Below are positions 18,593 to 26,455 of a stretch of DNA of 64,000 nt, piece by piece. The notes beneath the pieces were generated by a model that saw only the letters and a list, made by a program, of their open reading frames with translations, did no database searches and was not told the DNA's origin. The position numbers and the translations under genes are program-made. This stretch comes from Bacteroides sp. ET71 (lineage in GTDB: Bacteria; Bacteroidota; Bacteroidia; Bacteroidales; Bacteroidaceae), in assembly GCF_023336905.1 (NCBI RefSeq), contig NZ_JAMBLS010000010.1:33882-97881 (forward strand), written 5' to 3'. The stretch's first letter is position 1; every line of letters begins with the position of its first letter.

Positions 18593-19651
18593 ATGAGACT
18601 GTTCTGTTACAAAGCAAAGTGTGGTGATGCATTTCATCTACAATATGAGGGTGAAAGTGGTAGATGTCGTAACATATTTCTTGACATGGGGTACTCTAAG
18701 ACTTATACCCAGGTGTTGAAAGGTGTTATTTCAAATCTTATTAGGAGTTCAGAACAGATAGATGCTTTGTTCTTGTCCCATATTCATGATGACCACATTG
18801 GCGGAGCTGGTAGATTCATAAAAGATATTCAAAAAGATTGTGCTTTGGGGAATGTTGTTTGTCGGTGGATATATAATCCGCCAAGAATGTATGATGTTGA
18901 ACAAACTTTTGATAATAAGAATGGAGTGCTATGTGGCATAGTCTCAGGGGATAAAGTCTATGAATATATTCAGTCACATAGCCCATTAGATTTGGGTGAT
19001 GTTATAGAGGGGATGTCTTTTAGTATTGATGGAATGAGGATAACAATCCTTTCTCCTGATGAGGACAAACTGAACCTACTTAGAGAAAAATATTCAAACA
19101 ATCGTCCATTGTGTAAGTCTGAAACAAATGAGATTAGTGTTGAAGCGGGTAATGTTGTTGATGATTATGCAACATCACTGAATGATTTTAATACAGACTG
19201 TTTTCAAGAAGACATAAGTGTTGAGAACGCCAGCAGTATAGCCGCATTGTTTGAGTGTGTGGGGAAAAGAATTTTATGGCTTTCTGACTCTGTGCCATCA
19301 GTTATAATACACTCATTGTTTAAACTAGGATATTGTGAAGCGAACAAACTGCATTGCGATGCTGTCTTGCTTTCGCATCATGGAAGTGTAGCAAATAATA
19401 GCTTAGCTCTATTTAAGATGATACAATGTGAAAAGTATATTATTAGCGCAGATGGAATTAATCGTTATTGTCTACCAAACAAAGAAACTGTAGCAAGAAT
19501 AATTTCTGCTTCTTCGAAACTACCTGTAACGCTGTATTTAAATTATGATGATGGCCGGTTGGTGAGAATGTTTAAATCTGATGTCCCAGAGTATGTGAAA
19601 TCAATGATTGATATTCATTATTTACATGATATGGAGGCTATCGATTTATGA
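18593..19651 (+). CDS. Metallo-beta-lactamase-fold hydrolase of the Avs1-like system
   Basis: The preferred start is the ATG at 18593, one base after the STAND stop codon, giving 352 residues (MRLFCYKAKCGDAF). A longer frame to 18488 would overlap the STAND gene and adds unlikely sequence. The metal motif HIHDDHIGG gives His63, His65, Asp67 and His68 (HxHxDH). Later ligands are in LWLSDSV and LLSHHGS. The layout resembles the ComEC/Rec2-type metallo-beta-lactamases that act on nucleic acids or nucleotides. Tight coupling to the protease-STAND gene supports an effector or partner role in that system. The element IS-A begins about 30 bases downstream of the stop. Confidence 0.86.
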   Translation: MRLFCYKAKCGDAFHLQYEGESGRCRNIFLDMGYSKTYTQVLKGVISNLIRSSEQIDALFLSHIHDDHIGGAGRFIKDIQKDCALGNVVCRWIYNPPRMYDVEQTFDNKNGVLCGIVSGDKVYEYIQSHSPLDLGDVIEGMSFSIDGMRITILSPDEDKLNLLREKYSNNRPLCKSETNEISVEAGNVVDDYATSLNDFNTDCFQEDISVENASSIAALFECVGKRILWLSDSVPSVIIHSLFKLGYCEANKLHCDAVLLSHHGSVANNSLALFKMIQCEKYIISADGINRYCLPNKETVARIISASSKLPVTLYLNYDDGRLVRMFKSDVPEYVKSMIDIHYLHDMEAIDL

Positions 19652-20958
19652 ACTGAAAAGGGTCAGACATGTCATGAACTGGAGACTGTAAACTAAAGTG
19701 TGTCAAGTAAAGGAAAAGCGATTAACTTTACAGACACACTTAAATTATGAGCAATTCATTTGATTTTGAAGGGTTCAAGGCGAATGCTATTGAACAATTG
19801 AAGGCCGGAGTCCCTCTTTCCGGCAAGGATGGAGTATTGGCACCGCTGTTGGAGAATCTGCTTAACAGCGCCCTTGAAGGAGAGATGGACAGCCATCTGG
19901 AAGGAGGCGAACGCGAGTTTGGCAACCGCCGCAACGGACACATGAGCAAGCAGGTACAGACTTCGATGGGCGAAGTGACCATAAACACACCGCGCGACCG
20001 GGACGGCACATTCGATCCCCAGGTTGTGCGCAAACGCGAGAAGATCCTTGCGGACTCACTAGCGGACCGGATCATAGGCCTGTACGCCATCGGCAACAGC
20101 ACAAGAGAGATAAGCGACATCCTGGAGGAGCAGTTCGGCAACCGCATATCGGCCGAGACCATCAGCAGCATCACGGACCGAGTCCTACCTGAGATACAGA
20201 GCTGGAAAAACCGTCCCCTGGACCGGGTGTATCCCATCGTATGGCTTGATGCGGTTCATTACAAGGTAATGGACGAGAAGAACCGGCCTGTGACCAGAGC
20301 CATATATAATGTGCTGGCGCTCAATTCAGAAGGACGGAAAGAACTTTTGGGCATGTATATATCCAAGAGCGAGGGAGCCAACTTCTGGCTCGGGGTTCTT
20401 ACGGATCTCCAGAACAGAGGAGTCCAGGATATCCTCATAGCCTGCGTGGACGGGCTCAAGGGCTTTCCAGATGCGATTGCAAGTGTTTTCCCGGAGACCA
20501 CGGTCCAACTGTGCATCGTGCACCAGATCCGCAACTCGATCAAGTATGTCGCGAGCAAGAACCAGAAGGCGTTCATGCGGGACCTGAAGCTCGTATACCA
20601 GGCTGTCAATAAGGATGCCGCTGAAAAGGCTCTTGACGATCTTGAAATCAAGTGGGGCGAGGACTATCCGATTGTCATCAAGAGCTGGCGAGACAACTGG
20701 GACCGACTGACCGCTTATTTTCAGTATTCACAGCATATCAGGAGGATAATATACACCACCAATACTGTGGAGGGCTATCATCGCCAGTTGCGCAAGGTAA
20801 CCAAGGACAAGGGAGTATTTACCTCCGACACCGCCCTTGAAAAACTTGTCTATCTCGCATTTACGCGAATCCGGAAGAAGTGGTAGTGTTTCATTCAGTG
20901 TGTCTGGAGTGAGTCTTCAGACCTCCTAGTTTTGCAAATATATCAATTTATCTGTTAA

Positions 20959-20986
20959 CTCATCGGCAGGCATGCCTGCCAATGAG
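20959..20986. repeat. 28-base near-perfect palindrome after the IS-B transposase
   Basis: GGCAGGCATGCCTGCC is a perfect 16-base core at 20965-20980; with one mismatch the pairing extends to 20959-20986. It could fold into a strong hairpin. It lies 5 bases beyond the transposase stop and may end transcription or shield against read-through. Confidence 0.6.
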
Positions 20987-20991
20987 CATTT

Positions 20992-22158
20992 TTATTCGTC
21001 CGGGAATAGAGTTCTGTCAAGATCGATTCTCGGGACCTGCCTCAGGTAGGACTTCTTGTCCATGGCAGTCTTTCCCATAAGCAGGATGACCGATTCCTCG
21101 TTGGGCATTGCTCCGCGCATCCTCGTGACCCGCCTAAAGTCCTTCTGCAGCCGCTCTATCCAGTTCGTGGTGTAGATCATGGACTGGATGCGGTGGTCGT
21201 AATTCAGGTAAGTGAAATACGCCTTGTAGGAAGCATCCTCACCACGTCTCCTGATACTTCTGTAATACCTGCCCCATTTAGCACAGAACTGCTGCCACTC
21301 ATCCCAGGCCTGTTCCACGGTATAGTTCCTGTCTCCTGTGCGGAAGACCTGTCTCAGGTCGTCAGCAACATCCCCCTTGTCACCGTTGCGGACATCGCTC
21401 AGTATGTTGCGCTTCAAGTGGGTGGTGCATCTCTGGAGGCTGGTGCCGGGAAACACTTCGCTGACAACATCATCAAGTCCCTTGAGACCATCCGCACATA
21501 TGAGCCCGATTCTCGAGACACCTCTCTCGTAAAGGTCATTGAGCATCTCTCCCCAGCCAAGGGCGCTTTCCGTAGGCTTGTTATAGATGCCGAGAACCTC
21601 CCTGGTCTTGTCATCCTTGACGGCAAGGATGACATAGAAAGCTTCCGTATCAACGCTGCGCTTGCGGTGGATCTTGATATGGACGCAGTCGATAAACACT
21701 ACAGGATAATAGCTCTCCAGAGAGCGTTCAAGCCACTCGGTGACATCTCGGCGCAGATAGTCAAGCATCCTCGATATGCTAGCCTTGCTGTAGTGCTCCC
21801 CATAGATGTCGTTGAACACTTCCCCGACCTGTTCCTGCGTCAGGCCTTTGGTGTACAACGTGCCGGCAAGACGTTCACACTCTTCCTCCTGATCGCGCAG
21901 TATGGCCAGTATGCGGGGATGGAAGTTCCCGTATCGGTCACGAGGTATACGGAAGGTCAGTGTCCGGCCATGACCGTATGTCCTGCCGGGACGGTAGCCG
22001 TTGCACTTGTTCCCGGCTATGCCTTCTTCCTGAAGATATTCCCTGCGTTCCGACACCATGAGGCTCTCAAGCATTATCTCCATCATGTCCTGTAACCCGT
22101 TTTCTTTTTCCGTATGCTTGCATATTAGCTCGGAAAGTTGTTCCTTTGTGAAATCCAT
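20992..22158 (-). CDS. IS256-family transposase of IS-B
   Basis: A 388-residue transposase of the Mutator/IS256 family, complete. The DDE residues are in VVFIDCVHIKI (Asp), LICADGLKGLDD (Asp) and TTNWIERLQKDFRR (Glu); the CHxxR-like region TTHLKRN is present. It is only distantly related to the IS-A enzyme. Codon use is GC-richer than the flanking defence genes, consistent with recent arrival. An inverted repeat at 20959-20986 lies just after the stop. Confidence 0.93.
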   Translation of the reverse strand: MDFTKEQLSELICKHTEKENGLQDMMEIMLESLMVSERREYLQEEGIAGNKCNGYRPGRTYGHGRTLTFRIPRDRYGNFHPRILAILRDQEEECERLAGTLYTKGLTQEQVGEVFNDIYGEHYSKASISRMLDYLRRDVTEWLERSLESYYPVVFIDCVHIKIHRKRSVDTEAFYVILAVKDDKTREVLGIYNKPTESALGWGEMLNDLYERGVSRIGLICADGLKGLDDVVSEVFPGTSLQRCTTHLKRNILSDVRNGDKGDVADDLRQVFRTGDRNYTVEQAWDEWQQFCAKWGRYYRSIRRRGEDASYKAYFTYLNYDHRIQSMIYTTNWIERLQKDFRRVTRMRGAMPNEESVILLMGKTAMDKKSYLRQVPRIDLDRTLFPDE

Positions 22159-22337
22159 AAAGTCTACTCTTTTTTAGGTTTTGTTTGTTTTGCTTTTACA
22201 AATCTAAAAAATCTGTAGACTTTTTTATTATCCTATCTCAGACACACTTTTTGAAACAGTATCGAAGAAGTGGACGCAACCGGTCCAGAACTGGGGGCAG
22301 ACCGCCCAGCAACTGGCGATCCTGTTCCCGGACAGGT

Positions 22338-23570
22338 TCAGGATACTGGCCTGAAAAACACTTTTATTTGGAGTTCTTTGATAGGTTTGATAAATTCGCG
22401 ATCAGAGTTGGCGGACATGTCCGCCAACTCTGATCCAACAAAACTAAGCTTGACACAGTTCAGTTTACACTGCCATGTTTTCTGCTCGCCACTCTTCAAA
22501 AACCATCGATGTTCACAAACGTATAAGGCTTCTGTAATGTCTACCGTACTATTGCTTTGTTTGGCCTCACTTCTTTGTAGATGTACGATATCCCATAGAC
22601 CATCCTTGTTTTGATGCAATTGGAATCTATGCAGGAGAATACCGCTGCGGCAGACATAAATCCAGCCATCATCGAGATAGAATCCATATCGTGCCTCCCA
22701 ACCCGTATCAAATGCTTTGAGAATACGTCTGCGTAATTCGGTGTTAATCCGTATGTTCTGAAACGGATTCTCAATCGTAATCCAGTTATGGAGTTCCACA
22801 TTTGTCAAGGCGCGGTTTTTAGGGTAGAATACACGGACATTTTCTTTGTGTTGTTTGATGGTGTTGAGAATGTCTGAATATTTTGCAATGATGCTGTCAG
22901 GAAACACAATATGGTTGTACCAGTTTCCCTCCGGTCTGTATTTCTTTTTGAGAAACGTCATTTCACAGCTATACATGGCCTCGGCAAACGCTCCTGTAAG
23001 AATGGTATTGACTTGTCTGTTTCCGGGAAGTTTTATCGCATTGTGTATGGCACTTGTATAGTCGAAAGCGCAATAGAAAGCATTCCATGCACGGATAAGT
23101 ATGCTGAGCGCTCCAGTCCCTTTCTGCCAGTTATCGTTTTGTGCAAAAGAGTAGAATGTACCACCAAATTCCACTTGCCCGGCCTCTTTCTTTGTTGTCC
23201 CATGCCGTAATGCGTAGATGATTTCAGCCATAAAGGATGCAGCATAAATTTCTTCTTTGTCGTTCCATAGACAATAACAATAGGTCTTTATGGCATGTCG
23301 CATTTCTTCTTCATTCTCATACAGCCATGCAACAGCAATTGCCCTTATGACAGATTTTATCCGCTCTTTTTCCCATCCGTCAAAAGAGAACAGTCTCCGA
23401 TATTCGCTTATCGGCACATCTCTGTCATGTATGAGGGCATCGCATGTAACCAATAAGGTATGGGCATAATCTGACAATTTTGCTTCCTGAGAAACCAATT
23501 TCGGATAAAAGCTCTCGTGATCGTTCTCCCACGTCCATGCCGTCAAGTCACCTATGATTGCACCTAACAT
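22338..23570 (-). CDS. Degenerate ADP-ribosylglycohydrolase-like protein, 3' end altered by IS-A
   Basis: A 410-residue protein that begins MLGAIIGDLTAWTWEN, matching the start of the DraG/ADP-ribosylglycohydrolase fold (GAxxGDxxG). The spots for the metal-binding acidic motifs are degenerate: the expected GGDTDT-type motif appears as LPGNRQVNTILTGAFAEA. Hydrolase activity is therefore doubtful, and it may bind rather than cut ADP-ribose. The last 45 or so residues, after GEQKTWQ, are translated from IS-A sequence (22338-22474), so the native C-terminus was replaced. It is the last gene of the mcrB-mcrC-radical SAM-HIRAN operon, 14 bases after the HIRAN gene. Confidence 0.65.
   Translation of the reverse strand: MLGAIIGDLTAWTWENDHESFYPKLVSQEAKLSDYAHTLLVTCDALIHDRDVPISEYRRLFSFDGWEKERIKSVIRAIAVAWLYENEEEMRHAIKTYCYCLWNDKEEIYAASFMAEIIYALRHGTTKKEAGQVEFGGTFYSFAQNDNWQKGTGALSILIRAWNAFYCAFDYTSAIHNAIKLPGNRQVNTILTGAFAEAMYSCEMTFLKKKYRPEGNWYNHIVFPDSIIAKYSDILNTIKQHKENVRVFYPKNRALTNVELHNWITIENPFQNIRINTELRRRILKAFDTGWEARYGFYLDDGWIYVCRSGILLHRFQLHQNKDGLWDIVHLQRSEAKQSNSTVDITEALYVCEHRWFLKSGEQKTWQCKLNCVKLSFVGSELADMSANSDREFIKPIKELQIKVFFRPVS
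22400..22435. repeat. 36-base perfect palindrome near the right end of IS-A
   Basis: All 36 bases are self-complementary around the centre ACATGT; the core reads GGCGGACATGTCCGCC. It lies between the IS-A transposase stop and the right terminal repeat. It mirrors the palindrome in IS-B, so both elements carry a palindrome just after the transposase gene. A terminator role is likely. Confidence 0.75.
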
Positions 23571-23584
23571 ATTTCCAAAATATT

Positions 23585-24727
23585 TTATCTGCCGTCAAAT
23601 TGAGGTTTTTCTATTCCAAACAATTCATACAGTCTTCCTGATGCAGATTCGGAAAGGTATGTTTCAGGCTGACCGCTTTCTACCGGCTCTCCGTTCAGAA
23701 AATCAAGCTGCTCGTTAGCTACAGTGACGGGACCTTTGACATTGGTAAAGACATAGAAACAACAGTCGTCAACGGCATGAAGGAGTTCTTTTTCTTCCAC
23801 AAAATAGGCAGCGTCATCATCGCCTACGGCTATACAATAGAGTAGGTAAAGATCTACTTCGTTTCCATGTCTATAGATGAATACCACCTTGTCCTTTTTC
23901 TTCGGAAGATTTCGTTTCCAAGGCGGAAAGCCACCCCAACGAAAATAGGTACATCCCTGATTGAGCAACGAGATTGTGAAGTCGGCAAATTCTTCGTCAT
24001 CAAGCTCCATCGCCCTCAGCAGATGGTTGGTAACCTCCACTTCATCCTTGCTTACAATATAGATTTTCATATACAGTTTCCCGGTTCGTGGATTCTCTCC
24101 CTCGATCCGGCTGAGTTCGCATCCAAAAGTCTCTGTCCAGCCCATATCCAACATCATGGCTATGGGCTCATTCTCGGTACGTGGAACATAACCTAAGATA
24201 TAATCGAAATCAAAATCTTCGGGATCGCCATTGTAATCATCTGCCAATGCTACGGCAACGGCATTCCTATCGTGCAGATTGCCTTTCTCTCTGACCAAAG
24301 CAAGTTCCGCACCCTCATAAAGTTCATCCCATACATTTTCAAGATTGTGAAATGTAGTTCCTGCTATATGACACTCTTTATACAGAACATGAATTTTTCG
24401 GCGGGGTATGAAAGGTGGTGCAGGCATACCATCCAGCGGAAGTTCAGGAGCAGCTACTTCACCCTGAAGAATATGTATGTCTGCATTTTCAGTTGTGTCA
24501 TCTCCACTGCCTTGAATGGGGATTTTCACATTCAGGTCAATATCCATAATTCCTTTCCTGTTTAACTGTTCCTGCAAGTCACGCAGTTCTGCATCACATT
24601 TGGAACAAGTGCCCGTGCACTCGCCCTTGTGGGTACATTCTGTCGGGACGTATTCCAAACCATACTGTTCTGCTATCTGCTTTCGGATTGCTTTCAGTCT
24701 TTCGCATTTTTCTTTACCAGTTTCCAT
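23585..24727 (-). CDS. HIRAN-domain protein with N-terminal four-cysteine site
   Basis: A 380-residue protein. Near residues 31-45 is CTHKGECTGTCSKC, a Cys-x5-Cys-x3-Cys-x2-Cys site that could hold an iron-sulfur cluster or zinc. Residues about 115-215 form a HIRAN domain: ECHIAGTTFHNLENVWDELY, LVREKGNLHDRNAVAV and ILGYVPRTENEPIA. HIRAN domains bind DNA ends in Rad5/HLTF-type proteins. The C-terminal part has an acidic region and is not assigned. It follows the radical SAM gene by 19 bases. A role in recognising DNA ends for the McrBC operon is inferred. Confidence 0.72.
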   Translation of the reverse strand: METGKEKCERLKAIRKQIAEQYGLEYVPTECTHKGECTGTCSKCDAELRDLQEQLNRKGIMDIDLNVKIPIQGSGDDTTENADIHILQGEVAAPELPLDGMPAPPFIPRRKIHVLYKECHIAGTTFHNLENVWDELYEGAELALVREKGNLHDRNAVAVALADDYNGDPEDFDFDYILGYVPRTENEPIAMMLDMGWTETFGCELSRIEGENPRTGKLYMKIYIVSKDEVEVTNHLLRAMELDDEEFADFTISLLNQGCTYFRWGGFPPWKRNLPKKKDKVVFIYRHGNEVDLYLLYCIAVGDDDAAYFVEEKELLHAVDDCCFYVFTNVKGPVTVANEQLDFLNGEPVESGQPETYLSESASGRLYELFGIEKPQFDGR

Positions 24728-24746
24728 GTTCGTAGTGTTATGAATG

Positions 24747-25409
24747 TTAGCGGTTATTGGTTCTATATCTTACCTTTATAATGTCCGTGAAGTTAAAGCG
24801 TCGTTCAATATCCTTGATATCGAGGTCTAAATCGCGACCGTCAGTAAATCCGGGTATCTGCGGAACTTTTATCGTTACCTTTTCCTGTGGTATGTTCATT
24901 TGAAGTAAGCTCAGTTGCTGTAGAACTCCTGATGTCTTTCCTGTATATTGCTCGTAGGCGGGTGGATCCATTGTCTTGATATCTACAATCCAATGGTCAA
25001 CCACCTCGCTCAACTGTTTAATTACGTTATCTGAGCAATGCAGGCAGGTCTCTAAGGTAATCTTCCATCTATGACCGCATATCTTCCGAAACTCCACAAT
25101 GAAATCCGCGTACATTGTAGGTTCTCCACCACCAAAGCAAATGCCTCCGCCCGTGGTTTGGAAATAGGGATTGTCAACTTTCACCAACTCATACAGGTTT
25201 TGAGGCGTAAGCATCATTATGTTTTTCAGCAGAGTTGTGCCGTCAGTTTCATAGACGGGTTCGTGGCATTGCGGATTCAGGCAGTATTTACAATTCAGAG
25301 GACAGCCCATGAAAGCCACTAGCGTAGTAATGCCCTTGCCGTCAGTCCCCATACGCAGCCTGCTGATGGCGAATATCGGTGCTTTTATTGTACTTCCGAA
25401 GTCTTGCAT
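24747..25409 (-). CDS. Radical SAM protein, glycyl-radical-activase-like
   Basis: A 220-residue protein. GCPLNCKYCLNPQC gives the CxxxCxxC cluster site (Cys36, Cys40, Cys43). RMGTDGKGITTLVAFMGC matches the start of pyruvate formate-lyase activase-like enzymes, and ICFGGGEPTMYADF is the GGGEP S-adenosylmethionine motif. No glycyl-radical enzyme partner is in the window. It starts 2 bases after mcrC and is followed by the HIRAN gene, so it belongs to the operon. The substrate is unknown; modification of a neighbouring protein or of a nucleotide is possible. Confidence 0.82.
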   Translation of the reverse strand: MQDFGSTIKAPIFAISRLRMGTDGKGITTLVAFMGCPLNCKYCLNPQCHEPVYETDGTTLLKNIMMLTPQNLYELVKVDNPYFQTTGGGICFGGGEPTMYADFIVEFRKICGHRWKITLETCLHCSDNVIKQLSEVVDHWIVDIKTMDPPAYEQYTGKTSGVLQQLSLLQMNIPQEKVTIKVPQIPGFTDGRDLDLDIKDIERRFNFTDIIKVRYRTNNR

Positions 25410-25411
25410 AG

Positions 25412-26455
25412 TTAGTATATCACTAATTTATCTAGATCGTTTTTGATATGCTCAAAATCCCGACTTAGATCCATGGTTCTGACCATCAAGATATTCCCGT
25501 CATTAGTTTTAAAATTGCCATAAGGTTGAATGTCTGCTGCTGTCTTAGCATACAACAGCAGACCATCTACATTCCCGGTATGATCCTTGTCTTCATTCAT
25601 AACGTAAGTGTGTATTTGATAGATGTTAGAGGAGTGGAAGGTGGGCTTACCGAAATGCTCCTGAAAGTTCCTGCTGTAATATTTAGTGTCAATGATAAGT
25701 GTTCGCTCATCAAGCGTCAGCGTAATGTCTGATTGCATGATAGGCAACATGCTTGATGAACTTACACTATTGTCGCTAACATTCCATTTTATCTGCTTTG
25801 CAGAGGCTTTATATTCCGGATGATGCCTCTTGTAGTATTCTATTACAAAACGCTGGAACAGCAGGTTCATGTGTTCGTCAGAGAACTGTGGCATTTTGGT
25901 GTCACCTTGTTCTGTAGATAATAGCTGGTTCTTCAATATGAAATAGCACAAACTATGCAACATCTGATAAGTTCTGGAGTTCCTGTCGTATCTTAATGAA
26001 TCCCATCTTATGAATGATGGATTCATGGTGTCAACGCCGTCAAAGAACAGCATCAGTTTTCTGAGGCTTCTTTTCCTCTCAATTTTAACATCAGATTTAC
26101 CAAGAAGTAAATTGACTGTTGTTTTTACAATTGCATTGTAGAGATTATTGGCTGTAAGTTCATCATATTCACAGGCAAGGCATGTACGCTGACTGATTTT
26201 CTCTTTGATTGTTCCTTGTATGTCTAACTTACCTCTTAAGGTGGTCAGAGTGTCTTCTATGATGGCATACTCCTTATGCAATCCTTGTTTTAATAGATAT
26301 GCTATGCCTTTGGAGATAATTTCGGCAAACAGGTCGTATATATTGTCGAAACTTTCTCCGGCTATATACTCATAATTGTTGTGTCTCAACTCCTTGAATG
26401 CGTAGGTGAGCATATAGTATATGTTCTTTATGGGTATGGTTCTGTCTATTGTCAT
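25412..26455 (-). CDS. mcrC: McrC-family nuclease subunit
   Basis: A 347-residue protein with the McrC layout: IPIKNIYYMLTYAF at the start, LRGKLDIQGTI in the middle, and a PD-(D/E)XK nuclease in the last third, MQSDITLTLDERTLIIDTKYY (Asp and the D-x-K). In McrBC, McrC docks on the McrB ring and cuts modified DNA. The start overlaps mcrB by 4 bases. Active-site residues are present, so it is probably functional. Confidence 0.87.
   Translation of the reverse strand: MTIDRTIPIKNIYYMLTYAFKELRHNNYEYIAGESFDNIYDLFAEIISKGIAYLLKQGLHKEYAIIEDTLTTLRGKLDIQGTIKEKISQRTCLACEYDELTANNLYNAIVKTTVNLLLGKSDVKIERKRSLRKLMLFFDGVDTMNPSFIRWDSLRYDRNSRTYQMLHSLCYFILKNQLLSTEQGDTKMPQFSDEHMNLLFQRFVIEYYKRHHPEYKASAKQIKWNVSDNSVSSSSMLPIMQSDITLTLDERTLIIDTKYYSRNFQEHFGKPTFHSSNIYQIHTYVMNEDKDHTGNVDGLLLYAKTAADIQPYGNFKTNDGNILMVRTMDLSRDFEHIKNDLDKLVIY

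Larger units (their letters stand above)
20882..22263 (-). mobile_element. IS-B: IS256-family insertion sequence inside IS-A
   Basis: The element is 1,382 bases. Its ends are GGTAGTGTTTCA (left) and the reverse complement of TGAAACAGTATC (right), with a further shared block GTGTGTCTG inside both ends. The target sequence GAAGAAGT is duplicated at 20874-20881 and 22264-22271. An intact transposase is on the minus strand. The clean duplication and intact gene indicate a recent insertion. Confidence 0.9.
19747..22354 (+). pseudogene. IS256-family transposase of IS-A, split by IS-B
   Basis: The first part (19747-20881) encodes most of a Mutator/IS256 transposase: MSNSFDFEGF, VWLDAVHYKV (first Asp), ACVDGLKGFP (second Asp) and TTNTVEGYHRQLRK (Glu). 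The frame then enters IS-B and stops after KKW. The missing end resumes at 22272 as TQPVQNWGQTAQQLAILFPD and stops at 22354. Joining the parts with one copy of the 8-base duplication gives exactly 1,218 bases, a 405-residue protein. The interrupted form keeps all three catalytic residues but lacks the last 26 residues. Confidence 0.9.
19682..22474 (+). mobile_element. IS-A: IS256-family insertion sequence, interrupted by IS-B
   Basis: The left terminal repeat near 19687-19707 (TGTAAACT...GTGTGTCAAG) pairs with the right repeat at 22449-22469 (CTTGACAC...AGTTTACA), with two mismatches in 21. One transposase gene runs left to right and is split by IS-B. Removing IS-B leaves about 1.4 kb, normal for IS256 elements. 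No matching 8-base target duplication is visible (ATGAACTG on the left, ATGTTTTC on the right). This suggests that a deletion or recombination next to the element joined two originally separate regions. End positions are uncertain by a few bases. Confidence 0.75.

Noticed and set aside
21193-22095. 300-codon open frame on the plus strand
   Set aside because: Antisense shadow of the IS-B transposase.
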